Part shown: one piece after another, positions 1 through 16,151 of the stretch | How the letters are laid out: the number at the start of each line of letters is the position of its first letter | Numbering within the stretch: the first letter of the stretch is position 1 | From: Petrosia ficiformis | Taxonomy: Eukaryota > Porifera > Demospongiae > Haplosclerida > Petrosiidae | NCBI GenBank assembly: GCA_947044365.1 | Contig: OX345641.1 | Coordinates: 631,460-695,459, forward strand | Length of the DNA: 64,000 nucleotides | Reading direction: 5' to 3' | Made by a program: the position numbers and the translations under genes | The notes under the pieces: model-generated | Told to the model about the DNA's origin: nothing | The model's input: the letters and a program-made list of their open reading frames with translations, nothing else | The model's database searches: none

Positions 1-1
1 A

Positions 2-490
2 CATGACCCATCTGAAGTCACAAGAGTTACTGCAGAATCTGTTGATAGTGCCTGTCCTCCAGTGCTACCATATAAACCATATGCCCTGAGTATCGGTTAT
101 CACATACCTATCTATTCAATAGGCACTGAGGTACATGTGAGTGCCACTGCACCTTCTACTGGTGATATGGCTATAGATATTATCTTGGGAATACCCGAAG
201 ACAAAGAAGATCTTCCAGTAGCTCTTAAAGTGAAGTTATATTTTAATCATTCTCCTAGCATTATGCTGTTGAGTGATGCTAATGGAGTACTTGTAGGCGA
301 ACGAATTCTTTGTAATCCTATTTCGCCCGATAGTTCCTTTGTTTTCAATATCAAACTGCAGGATGATGGATACAAATTGACTGTCGATGGAAATTATTTT
401 GCTACTTTCAGCCATATAATTCCTCTTCCTACTACTCCTGGTCCTGCTACTGTTTGGGTCACTGGAGCTACCACTCTTGACTTGTACTAA
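2..490 (+). CDS. Galectin-like domain, 3'-terminal exon (partial gene)
   Basis: The frame is open from base 2 through the stop at 488-490, so the gene starts left of the window and this is its last exon. The visible product is about 162 residues. It has the beta-sandwich pattern of a galectin carbohydrate-recognition domain: HIPIYSIGTEVHV near the start, alternating hydrophobic strands, LYFNHSP, GERILCNP, FVFNIKLQDDGYKLTVDG, then FSHIIPLP and a final VWVTGATTLDLY strand. Galectins bind beta-galactosides through conserved H-N-R, V-N and W-E-R residues. Here only fragments of these are visible (N and H in LYFNHSP, E and R in GERI), and the tryptophan that stacks on the sugar is replaced in LLSDANGVLVGER. 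I infer a galectin-fold protein with altered or lost galactoside binding. Family call is by pattern only; upstream exons are not visible. Confidence 0.7.
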   Translation, partial: HDPSEVTRVTAESVDSACPPVLPYKPYALSIGYHIPIYSIGTEVHVSATAPSTGDMAIDIILGIPEDKEDLPVALKVKLYFNHSPSIMLLSDANGVLVGERILCNPISPDSSFVFNIKLQDDGYKLTVDGNYFATFSHIIPLPTTPGPATVWVTGATTLDLY

Positions 491-1809
491 ACAGAGTGTG
501 CATATTATTGCATATTGTAAAAGCAGCCATTTATTTTTTTGTACAACATTTTAGGGAATGGTGTGCTCAGTGACTTTTGTCTAAACTTAATTTAGGTTTT
601 TTTTTTCTGAAAAAATTATACATACAAAATAACATTTTCTGGCTATGTACAATTATATGTCACTTATAAAATAGAGTTGTAATCAAACCGCTTCTAGTAA
701 TGCATTTGGACTTTTAGTTAATGAAACTATAACTAAATTACAGGTCTACTGCAATAACTATAGCTAATTAACTAAAATTAAAATTGGCCAATAATGAGCA
801 TTAATATTATTTTAGTAAATTAAACTATAACTAAACTAAATGTTTATGAAACCAGGCATAATATAACTATAACAAAAAATGGTGACCTTACTACCAAACT
901 AAAACACACATTACTTATAAAGCAATGAATGTTGTTTCCAGTGTACCAGACCCATGCATAGGAGTAGGAAGCAGTTCATGTGAGGAGGGGCTTGAAGAGG
1001 TACACTGCAAAAACTAAATCGTTACAATAACCATTATAGTTAGTACATTTCCAAGGAATAGTATGAATTTCAATTTAGTTTGTCAATTGTCATAGAGGAT
1101 ATTGTGGGCTACATGCATAAATGTTACTATGACATCATAGGCACCAAGTATTGAAAAATAAATTAAATTATGTGTTTGAAGGTTTCCAAACCGCCAGATA
1201 CAATTAGCTACTAGTACTTCAGTACTAAACTCTACACTAAATTGAATATGAGTAGACAGCACCCAAATGCTATAGTGTTTCTACTAATTGAGTACAATGT
1301 AGCTGTGGCACTATTGTATGTATGTATACTGAACAACCAACTAATGTCGGAATTCTGGTTGAATAACAACTATTGTTTTTTTACAGTGAATTTGATTTAG
1401 TTAGTTAGCTATGTGACCTTGATTTAAACATAAAATTAGGATAGAACAAACACAGGACATTTTTTTACATGTATTATATTCCTAATAATGTTATAACAAT
1501 TATTCCTAATGCATAGTACAGCTGTACTTTCAATTAGAAACATAATATATAATTATGTTTATAATAGAAATAAAAATTATATTTTCTATTAGAAACACGA
1601 TAATATTGGCTTTCTAGAGATGCTCTTATTGTTAACATTAATTATTTATTAATTATGCACTACTAAGTCATTTAACTAAACAACGAATAATAAGTTAAAA
1701 TACAACTATATATCTCATGCAGAGAGTATTGAATTAGAACTGCATATAGGCAATTTGGATTATGAAATATAGGCATATAGGCATCCTGGCAAATTATTGT
1801 ATCGTTGCA
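491..1809. other. Non-coding flank with one MITE-like copy
   Basis: AT-rich sequence downstream of the galectin-like exon. I see no exon. Bases about 660-890 carry a degraded copy of the TTTTAGTTAACTA inverted-repeat family described at 49033-49264. The rest is unassigned. Confidence 0.6.
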
Positions 1810-3573
1810 ACACTACTAAAAACCCTAGTGAGAACTCTAATGAAACCCAATAAAAACCCTAGTGAGAACTCTACTGAAACTCAATGAAAACCCTAGTAAA
1901 AACCTAGTGAAAACCCTGGTAAAAATCCTAGTGAGAACCGTACTGAACCCTAATGAAAACCCTAGAGTAAACCCTAGTGAAACCCTAGTAAGAACCCTAC
2001 TGAAATCTTAATGCAAACCCTAGTGAGAATACTACTGAAACCCTAGTAAAAACCCTAATTAAAACTCTAGTGAGAACCTTACTAAAGATGCCCTAGTGAG
2101 AACCCTACTGAAACCCTAGTGAAAACTTTTGTGAAAACCCTAGTGAGAACCCTACTGAAGCCCTAATGAGAACACTACTGACACCCTAGTGAAAAACCTA
2201 GTGAAACCATAGTGAAAACCCTAATGAAAACCCTAGTGAGAACCCTACAAAAATCCTAGTGAAAACCCTTGTGAAAACCCTAGTGAGAACACTACTGAAA
2301 CCCTAGTGAAAACCCTTCTGAAAAACCTGATGAGCATGCACATACATAGGGTTTGCACTAGGGTTTACACTATGGTTGTCACTAGAATTTTAGTAGGTTC
2401 TCTCTTGGGTTTTCACTAGGATTTCAGTAGGGTTCTCACTAGAGATTTCACTAGGCATTTTACTAGGGCTTTTAGTAGGATTTCAATAGGGTTTCACTAT
2501 GGTTTCAGTAGGGTTCTCAGTTCTAACTAGTGTTTTTACTAAGCTTTCAGTAGGGTTCTCACTGGGAATTTCACTAGGAATTTTACTAGGAATTTTACTA
2601 GGTTTTTTTTACTAGGGTTCAGTGGTGTTCTCACTAGGGTTTTCACAAGGGTTTTGACTAGGATTTCAGTAGGGTTTTCACTAAGGTTTTCACCAGGGTT
2701 TCATTAGGATTTTCACTAGGGTTTTCATTAGGGTTCTCACTAGGTTTTTACTAGGGTTTCAGTAGTGTTCTCACTAGGGTTATCACTATGTTTGTCACTA
2801 GAATTTCAGTAGGTTCTCTCTAGGGTTTTCACTAGGCATTTCACTAGAGTTTTTAGTAGGGTTTTTACTAGGCTTCAGCAGTGTTCTCACTAGGGTTTTC
2901 ACAAGGGTTTTGACTAGGATTTCAGTAGGGTTTTCACTAAGGTTTTCACTAGGGTTTCATTAGGGGTTTCACTAGGGTTTTTATTAGGGTTCTCACTAGG
3001 TTTTTACTAGGGTTTCAGTAGTGTTCTCACTAGGGATATCACTATGTTTGTCACTAGAATTTCAGTAGGTTCTCTCTAGGGTTTTCACTAGGCATTTCAC
3101 TAGAGTTTTTAGTAGGGTTTTTACTAGGCTTCAGCAGTGTTCTCACTAGGGTTTTGACTAGGATTTCAGTAGGGTTTTCACTAAGGTTTTCACTAGGGTT
3201 TCATTAGGGGTTTCACTAGGGTTTTCATTAGGGTTCTCACTAGATTTTTACTAGGGTTTCAGTAGTGTTCTCACTAGGGTTTGCACTATGATTGTCACTA
3301 CAATTTCAGTAGGGTTTTCACTAGGCATTTCACTGGAGTTTTTAGTAGGGTTTTTACTAGGCTTCAGTAGTGTTCTCAATAAAATTTTGACTAGGATTTC
3401 AGCAGGGTTCTCACTAAGGTTTTTACTAGGGTTTCATTAGAGTAGGGTTTTCATTAAGGTTTTTGTTAAGGTTCCCATTAGGTTTTTACTAGGGTTTCAG
3501 TATGGTTTTCACCAGGCTTTTCACTAGGGTTTTTACTAGAGTTCTCACTAGGGTTTTTACTAAGGTTTTCAGT
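1810..3573. repeat. Telomere-like minisatellite arranged as a large inverted repeat
   Basis: From 1810 to about 2331 the + strand repeats a degenerate 11-12 bp unit of the type AACCCTAGTGAG / AACCCTACTGAA. From about 2345 to 3573 the same unit continues as its reverse complement (CACTAGGGTTTT). The turning point is a short unique piece near 2332-2345. In the right arm there is a higher-order period of about 245-250 bp: the block beginning TTTTTACTAGGGTTTCAGTAG recurs at about 2751, 3001 and 3246. The unit resembles but is not the TTAGGG telomere repeat. Confidence 0.85.
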
Positions 3574-3823
3574 ATGTCTATATTCTTCCATCTCTCTTAT
3601 CATCAAGTGCTATCATCCTGAAATTCTGGAATATAGAGAATGAGATTAGAGGTCTACTAAAATTTAATTAATTATTATACAGAGCTTGCGTACATTACAC
3701 TTGTACATACAAGTATGTATACAGCCTACAATAAATTATAATAAGTTACAAACATTTAAAATGATTATCTTCATCTAAAATTTATGTTTGTGTGGATCTA
3801 TTCTGATTACAAACTGTCTTTTT
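3574..3823. other. 3' flank of the PHF7/G2E3-like gene
   Basis: Short AT-rich non-coding stretch between the telomere-like array and the stop codon of the minus-strand gene. No clear feature seen. Confidence 0.5.
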
Positions 3824-10408
<6,585 letters not shown>

Positions 10409-10456
10409 ATCTGTATCACGTGGTTGTAATGTACAATAATATACGGAGATATCCGA
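10409..10456. promoter_or_regulatory. Putative bidirectional promoter/5' leader with E-box
   Basis: Only 48 bp separate the ATG of the minus-strand PHF7/G2E3-like gene from the ATG of plus-strand NUP42. A palindromic E-box CACGTG sits at 10417-10422. Transcription starts cannot be seen; leaders must overlap or be very short. Confidence 0.55.
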
Positions 10457-13400
10457 ATGGCAGGAAAACCCAGAGAGGTTTGTAGGTTCTATCTCCAAGG
10501 AAAATGTAGCTTTGGGAACAAGTGTTTCAATATCCATCCACCAAGAGATCAGCTTGGATATGGTGGACAAGGTATATATATCTCTAATTCTCTATCTATC
10601 AAGTCTGTTGTGTATTTGATTTCACTCATAGATACATTATATAGGTCATTCAGAAAGGTATCATAAATCATTTGTATAATAGCGGGCGTGGTTGGAGGTT
10701 TTAAAGTTCATCTGTGTATAGTCTCGACTGGAGTCATGCATACCATAGTCTTGCGTAGCCAGCCCCTCCCTCTAAACGTATTTCTTGTTTAGAGGGAGGG
10801 GCTGGCTACTATGCATACCACACCCATCTCATTTTGTCTAGTCTCATTTAACATACTCCTCAATATTACTGGCCAGATTAATCATGTGCAATATCAAGTA
10901 TCTGTATCATATTCAGTACCATCGATACTGATTCCCAAACTACTTGGCATCATATCAAAATTATTGGTATCGCCCACCATTATGCAATAGTAATTACCAC
11001 AGCCACTCCCATCTGTAGTAATGAATATCATTATATTATCCAATAGGTGTGAATTACCAGTCCAATTCGTCATGGGGTTGGGGACAAGGTAGAGGAGGTA
11101 ACTGGAGAGGTGGAGGAGGATGGCAAGGAGGGGGTCGTGGTAACTGGCAGGGAGGTGGAAGAGGAGGAGGAGGAGGTAATTGGAGAGGAGGAGGAGGACA
11201 ATGGCAAGGAGGGGGCAGAGACAACTGGCAAGGTGGGGGAAGAGGAGGAGGAGGAGGAGGTAATTGGAGAGGAGGAGGAGGAGGACAATGGCATGGAGGG
11301 GGCAGAGACAATTGGCGAAGTGGAGGAAGAGGAGGTAGTTGGGAAGAAGATAGTAATTGGCAAGGAGGAGGAGGAGGAAGTTGGCAAGGAGGTACTTGGT
11401 CTGGTGGAGATAGAAATCGACTATATACTTATGCTTGGCAGAAGCAACATGACATGGATACTGATATAGATATTCCTGTAACACCACTAGATGTTGTGTA
11501 AGTAAATATAATTATTGTGATATCATGGTTTCATCAGAGCATAGACCAGTGACTGAATTCCTTACAAAATGTTGTCCTACTCTTATACATACATACTACA
11601 TATGTACATGTATATGCATACATGTACTTATATACATGTATATATGTACACATACATACAGTTATACATACATGTACATGTACGTATATACATGTATATA
11701 TGTGTACATGTACATGTATATACGTACATGTACATGTACATACTACATACGTACATGTACATACATATAGAGTAGGGCAGGGATGAAGGTTGCAAAATAA
11801 CATTCGAAGCTTTGTCAGCAAAAATGAATGAATATTTGAAGGTCCGCACATGATTTTTTATCGATGTTGGTCTAATCTTGATTGGCTATATAGAATGCCT
11901 CCTGGATTATTGCTTTATAACGAGTACTAGTCTTTTTCCTGTTGCTGTTTCTACTCGGATTTAGCATCACTGGACAGAGAAATGAGACAGAAGCAGCCAA
12001 CTACACAGCCTCAACTTTTCTGGAACACGCCCACATTATTGACCACATGTTTAGATTGCACAAGTGTGCATGTGCAAACATTAAAGTGGGCGTTGCAGCG
12101 AAGCTTCGAAGAGAGAAAATTAACTTCGAATGCGTAGCAAACAAACGAAGGTTCAAAGATTCGAACCTTTTTCCCAGCCCTAATACATACATGTATGTAC
12201 GCACATGTACATGTACATACATACATGTAGACCCTTACATTATTATTATTACTTATTACTTATAATTTTACACTCATTCATAGTCATACTATCAAGAAAA
12301 ATATGATTGAATGGGAGAGGTCTGGTATGTGGCCCCTTTCGTGTTATACTCATATGGACTCATGCCCATGTCTGCCTGGGTTTGAGGATTATTCTCCAGA
12401 GGAAGTGAGATGGCAAGCATATATTACGGAGATACAAGGAAATTCTCAAAACTATGTATGTATGTATGTATGTATGTATGTATGTATGTATGTATGTATG
12501 TATGTATGTTTGTTATATTGCATATTATATAGCTTGTCCTGATGAAACAATTAGCAGAGAAACAACAGTTGCTATGGAAACGATATCAAAATATTACAAC
12601 AGATGAAGCAGTGAAACTGGTACATATAATAATGAGTCAATTAATGACATCATATGACATCACTCTAGAGTCGTGACAATACTCCTAATTTATTTGGAAG
12701 TAAAGAAACTCATTTGGGAACTAACGGAGAGTTCTTCACAAGTTCTCTAGACACACAATCATTTTTCGGTAACCAAGGTACTCCGTCTAAAGACCTCTTT
12801 GGCACTAAAATGGGACCAATCGGAGAGGAAGTTTTCTCTCCTTTGCCTCCAATATCTTCTAATCAATCTGGAATTGAATTAGGTAATAATATTGGGGATT
12901 TCCCCCTGTGTGATTATGTTACTAAAGGGATTTAGTTAACTAAACTATAACTAAAATCCCTTTTAGTAAGGCATTGTGACTTTTAGTTAACTATAACTAA
13001 ATTTCATGTGTATATTGTTTGTTAATAAAAGTCATTCATATTCACCATGACCTCTGATATACTTGCCATTCTTTTTTTGTGTATGTCAAACTTTCTGCTT
13101 CATTATTGAGTTACAGTATAATCTATACACTATATTACATATAAGTTATTGAGTTACAGTATAATCATGTATTAACATTATGATATTAAACTATACACTA
13201 TAGTACATATACGTTATTGAGTTACAGTATAATCATGTATTAACATTATGATATTAAACTATACACTATAGTACATATAAGTTGAGTTACAGTATAATCA
13301 TGTATTAACCTTATGATATTAAACTATACACTATAGTACATATAAGTTATTGAGTAACAGTATAATCATGTATTAACATTATGACATCAAACTATACACT

Positions 13401-14655
13401 ATAGTACATATAAAGTCTAATTTTGAGGACATGTAGACTTTAGATATCTTAATTATTACTTGTTGATGGTTTAGATATAGTTACCCACGCAAAATGTATA
13501 GTGTTTTCATTACACATACCTAATTTACACTTATCATAGACCAGCCTTTGGTGGACTAATTTTGTCCTGTTCTTTGTTACTTGTTATCCCAGTATCCATT
13601 GATGTAATAGGAGCAGCTTTATTATCACTTATCATAGGTCAGCCTTTGGATTAATATAATCTTGTCCTGTTCTTTGTTACTTGTTATCCCAGTATCCATT
13701 GATGTAATAGGAGCAGCTTTATTATCACTTATCATAGGTCAGCCTTTGGGTTAGCTGTCCACTGTTAATATAATTTTGTCCTGTTCTTTGTTACTTGTTA
13801 TCCACTTGTCCTCACCTATGCATCTATTGATGTATGCCTCAATTTATCTAGATGAGAGCCTCTTTATCTTTAGTATTCAAGTGTGCTCAAGTAATTTGCA
13901 TAGTATTAACTATCATACATTCCTGTTTATAAGCACCGTATGATTATTGTTATCCATCATAACCTACCTTAGTCTACACAGCAACAATCGGTTTCACCAG
14001 TTCCATCTACCAGGTAGAATCATATGTATTTGAACATGATAGCTTGACATGAGTTTTGTTATAAGATAATGTTTTCGTACAAGATCCAGTGTGTCCTCAA
14101 ATGTATAGTCTGCTCATAACCATTTGGTACTAATGATCTAATACCAAGTGCAGATATCCCTTTAGCTAGTACACTATAAATAACAGTACTAATGCTATTA
14201 ATAGTAACTATTACTGGAATGGAAGATGTGTATTTGGATACAAATACTGAATCTATTGAGTATTCACCACTAGAATAATTTACACAAAGAACCTTTCTCG
14301 TTATCTGAGATTTAGAGAAGTTTAGTTAACTAAAAGTCACAATGCCTTACTAAAAGGGATTTTAGTTATAGTTTAGTTAACTAATATAATACTACTTGTT
14401 AATATTAATTAATAATATTTCCTAACCTCTCAAACAGGTACCAGTACCTCGATCCCAACTTCTACATCAACTCATCCTCCTATATATGATGTAACAGGAA
14501 CTCCCCCAACTACATCGCTATCATCCACTTCGGTTCCGAAACTCAACCCTGAACAAACGGGACTCACACAATCCGAACTAGCAGCATATCAAGCTAAAGA
14601 ATTTGTACTAGGTCAGATTCCGGAAACACCTCCTCCTCCAGTCCTGTGTCACTAA
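10457..14655 (+). CDS. NUP42: Nucleoporin NUP42, 6 exons, 418 aa
   Basis: Exons: 10457-10571, 11047-11497, 12284-12455, 12533-12619, 12669-12882, 14438-14655; GT..AG at all introns and phases agree. NUP42 (NUPL2/hCG1) sits on the cytoplasmic side of the nuclear pore and helps mRNA export with GLE1 and DDX19. Residues 9-27 are a CCCH zinc finger of spacing C-x7-C-x5-C-x3-H (CRFYLQGKCSFGNKCFNIH). The next ~120 residues are W-G-G-G-R repeats instead of the usual long FG-rich stretch. Residues about 190-275 match the conserved NUP42 core (WERSGMWPLSCY, GFEDYSPEEVRWQAY). A few LFG/FFG motifs follow, then the C-terminal motif LTQSELAAYQAKEFVLGQIP, the usual GLE1-binding end of the family. Length is close to the human protein (about 420 aa). 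Exon 3's donor is the first GTATGT of an ATGT microsatellite. Confidence 0.92.
10736..10820. mobile_element. Hairpin element flanked by 10-bp direct repeats
   Basis: Perfect 23-bp inverted arms at 10755-10777 (GTAGCCAGCCCCTCCCTCTA...) and 10787-10809 with a 9-base loop. The segment is flanked by the direct repeat ATGCATACCA at 10736-10745 and 10811-10820, as expected for a target-site duplication. It lies in NUP42 intron 1. Confidence 0.7.
11585..11768. repeat. ACATGT/ATAC-rich simple repeat
   Basis: Degenerate TACATGTATA words in NUP42 intron 2, locally palindromic. Confidence 0.85.
11772..12182. mobile_element. Candidate DNA-transposon-like repeat, second copy inverted at 18470-18760
   Basis: Ends read TAGGGCAGGGATGAAGGTT and, inverted, CGAACCTTTTTCCCAGCCCTA, an imperfect terminal inverted repeat. 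The middle (GCCTCAACTTTTCTGGAACA, TTTAGCATCA..GGACAGAGA) is found in reverse orientation around 18555-18640 in the docking-protein intron. No transposase frame. In NUP42 intron 2. Confidence 0.55.
12453..12510. repeat. (ATGT)n microsatellite at an exon-intron border
   Basis: The array starts directly at the donor of NUP42 exon 3 (12455/12456), so the 5' splice site is part of the repeat. Confidence 0.9.
12932..12995 (+). repeat. TTTTAGTTAACTA MITE fragment, left copy in NUP42 intron 5
   Basis: About 62 bp (TTAGTTAACTAAACTATAAC..GGCATTGTGACTTTTAGTTA) near-perfectly inverted with respect to 14322-14384 at the other end of the same intron. An in-frame TAG at 12933-12935 just inside it would end an intron-retained form, and AATAAA occurs at about 13024. 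Confidence 0.75.
13105..13412. repeat. 68-bp tandem repeat, locus 1
   Basis: About 4 copies of a 68-bp unit (AATCATGTATTAACATTATG...GTTATTGAGTTACAGTAT), some shortened. The same unit forms a longer array at 42741-43195. NUP42 intron 5. Confidence 0.92.
13528..13810. repeat. About 98-bp tandem repeat, 3 copies
   Basis: CACTTATCATAG(A/G)(C/T)CAGCC recurs at about 13530, 13627 and 13727 with TTTTGTCCTGTTCTTTGTTA in each unit. NUP42 intron 5. Confidence 0.88.
14322..14384 (-). repeat. TTTTAGTTAACTA MITE fragment, right copy in NUP42 intron 5
   Basis: Reverse complement of 12932-12995; about 50 bp upstream of the exon 6 acceptor. Confidence 0.75.
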
Positions 14656-14827
14656 CAAAGGAGACTTCCTGAATTTAGAAAAATCACTAAATTGAGTATA
14701 ACGAAGGAAATCTAGCTGTTGAATGTTTCTCTGATGTGAGAGTATTTTCTTGTCTATAAGGAATGGATTTTACTGTTCTGTCTACTGTGACCTTTCAACT
14801 ATATTGTTAATAATGATGAAAATATTG

Positions 14828-14985
14828 TTTTGGTTAACTAAACTAAAAATACAAGTCCCATTGCAAAAAACTGTAAATGAAAATGGATCATTTAGTTAAC
14901 TAAAACTAAAACCCAGATTAGATGTGAGCTGTTTTAGCTATAACTAACTAAAAGTAGTCATTATTGTGATACTAAAACAACACTA
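14828..14985. mobile_element. TTTTAGTTAACTA MITE copy, truncated
   Basis: Contains GTTAACTAAACTAAAA.. and the right terminus ACTAAAACAACACT at about 14972-14985. Lies just downstream of the NUP42 stop. Confidence 0.65.
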
Positions 14986-15149
14986 ATTGTATGTTGTACA
15001 TGAAGTATTAGAAATCTTAAATCCAATTTGATTGGAACTTCTACTTTGTTACATGTAGCGCTCCGATAATTTACCTTTTCTGACAAACTTGTGCCAATTA
15101 AAACTAATTTCCAGTAGGTAAAAATGGAACGTGGTGAATCCACCTGTAA

Positions 15150-15225
15150 GGATCATATACATCCCACCTGAGGCAACTCATTTTCACTTTTTCATTTGCC
15201 TCAGGTGACTGCCTGTCTTTCTTTC
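15150..15225 (+). mobile_element. 5'-truncated tRNA-derived SINE
   Basis: Bases CCCACCTGAGGCAACTCATT..CATTTGCCTCAGGTG followed by a CTTTCTTTCTT tail match the 3' half of the full copy at 48877-49010. The tRNA head upstream of the T-arm is absent. Confidence 0.7.
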
Positions 15226-16151
15226 TTATCATCTCAACTCATCATGTACATACCCTTTACTTTGGATGGTCAGGTGTACTTGCCTGGGGGAGGGGGGAAG
15301 GTTTAGCATGGCTTGAATGACGTGATATTGAAGTTTCAAAGTAGCAGGTATGTATCATTAAATCACCTGCCTGTTGTATATGTACGTGTACTAGGCCTTG
15401 GATAATTGATTAATCAATGAATTATGGCAAGACATAGCATGGACAGGAAATAATGTACAATATGGAGGTGACAGGAAGCCTTTTTGATCATCGGTGTTTC
15501 CTGCATTAATTGGCCTAATGCAATTATCAATCATTATTAGTGATAATTGATTTCAGAATCTCAGCCCTAACATACACCCCTTTCTTGACAAAATTTAATA
15601 ACTATTTCAAAAATTATCTTAATTTCAAATACAAGTGAGTAAAGAACACAACAAAGATTTTATAGAAGAATTATATTACAATGTTATAGTAATAGGATGA
15701 GTGATAATTCTGATATTACAATAATTACTTTAAATAGAAATAATAGGGTAGATGAAGAAAAGATTAGAATTACATACTTATAAATAGAGATAATGGATAG
15801 ATATAGGAAGATAGTGGAAAAAAGAATTTTGAAAAATGATTAATAAATAATTAATTAACAGTGATTAAATGCAGGGAACCTCCACTTTAGTAGGTGTGGT
15901 TTATATAACACAAATAATTGGTGATTCTAATTAAACATACATTGTACATGGCGTTCAATTCAAGGTTAAGTTGGAAAATCAAAATAAACATGAGTAAGTC
16001 ATGTGACGTACATGTGATTAAATAAAAATTAAATAGCTATGCCTGTGACGCACGTTAGTATAAATGATTTTACACATGTACACACACATATAATCAAACA
16101 CACAATGTAATCACCAATCACTAACTACTACCTACATTAGTAAAGACAACC
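15226..16151. other. Intergenic, between convergent NUP42 and docking-protein genes
   Basis: AT-rich, with no exon or array that I can identify. Confidence 0.5.

Noticed and set aside
11054..11469. Alternative frames across NUP42 exon 2 (Pro/Ser-rich minus, Glu-rich plus)
   Set aside because: Shadows of the Gly/Trp-rich NUP42 frame, which alone joins the neighbouring exons in phase.
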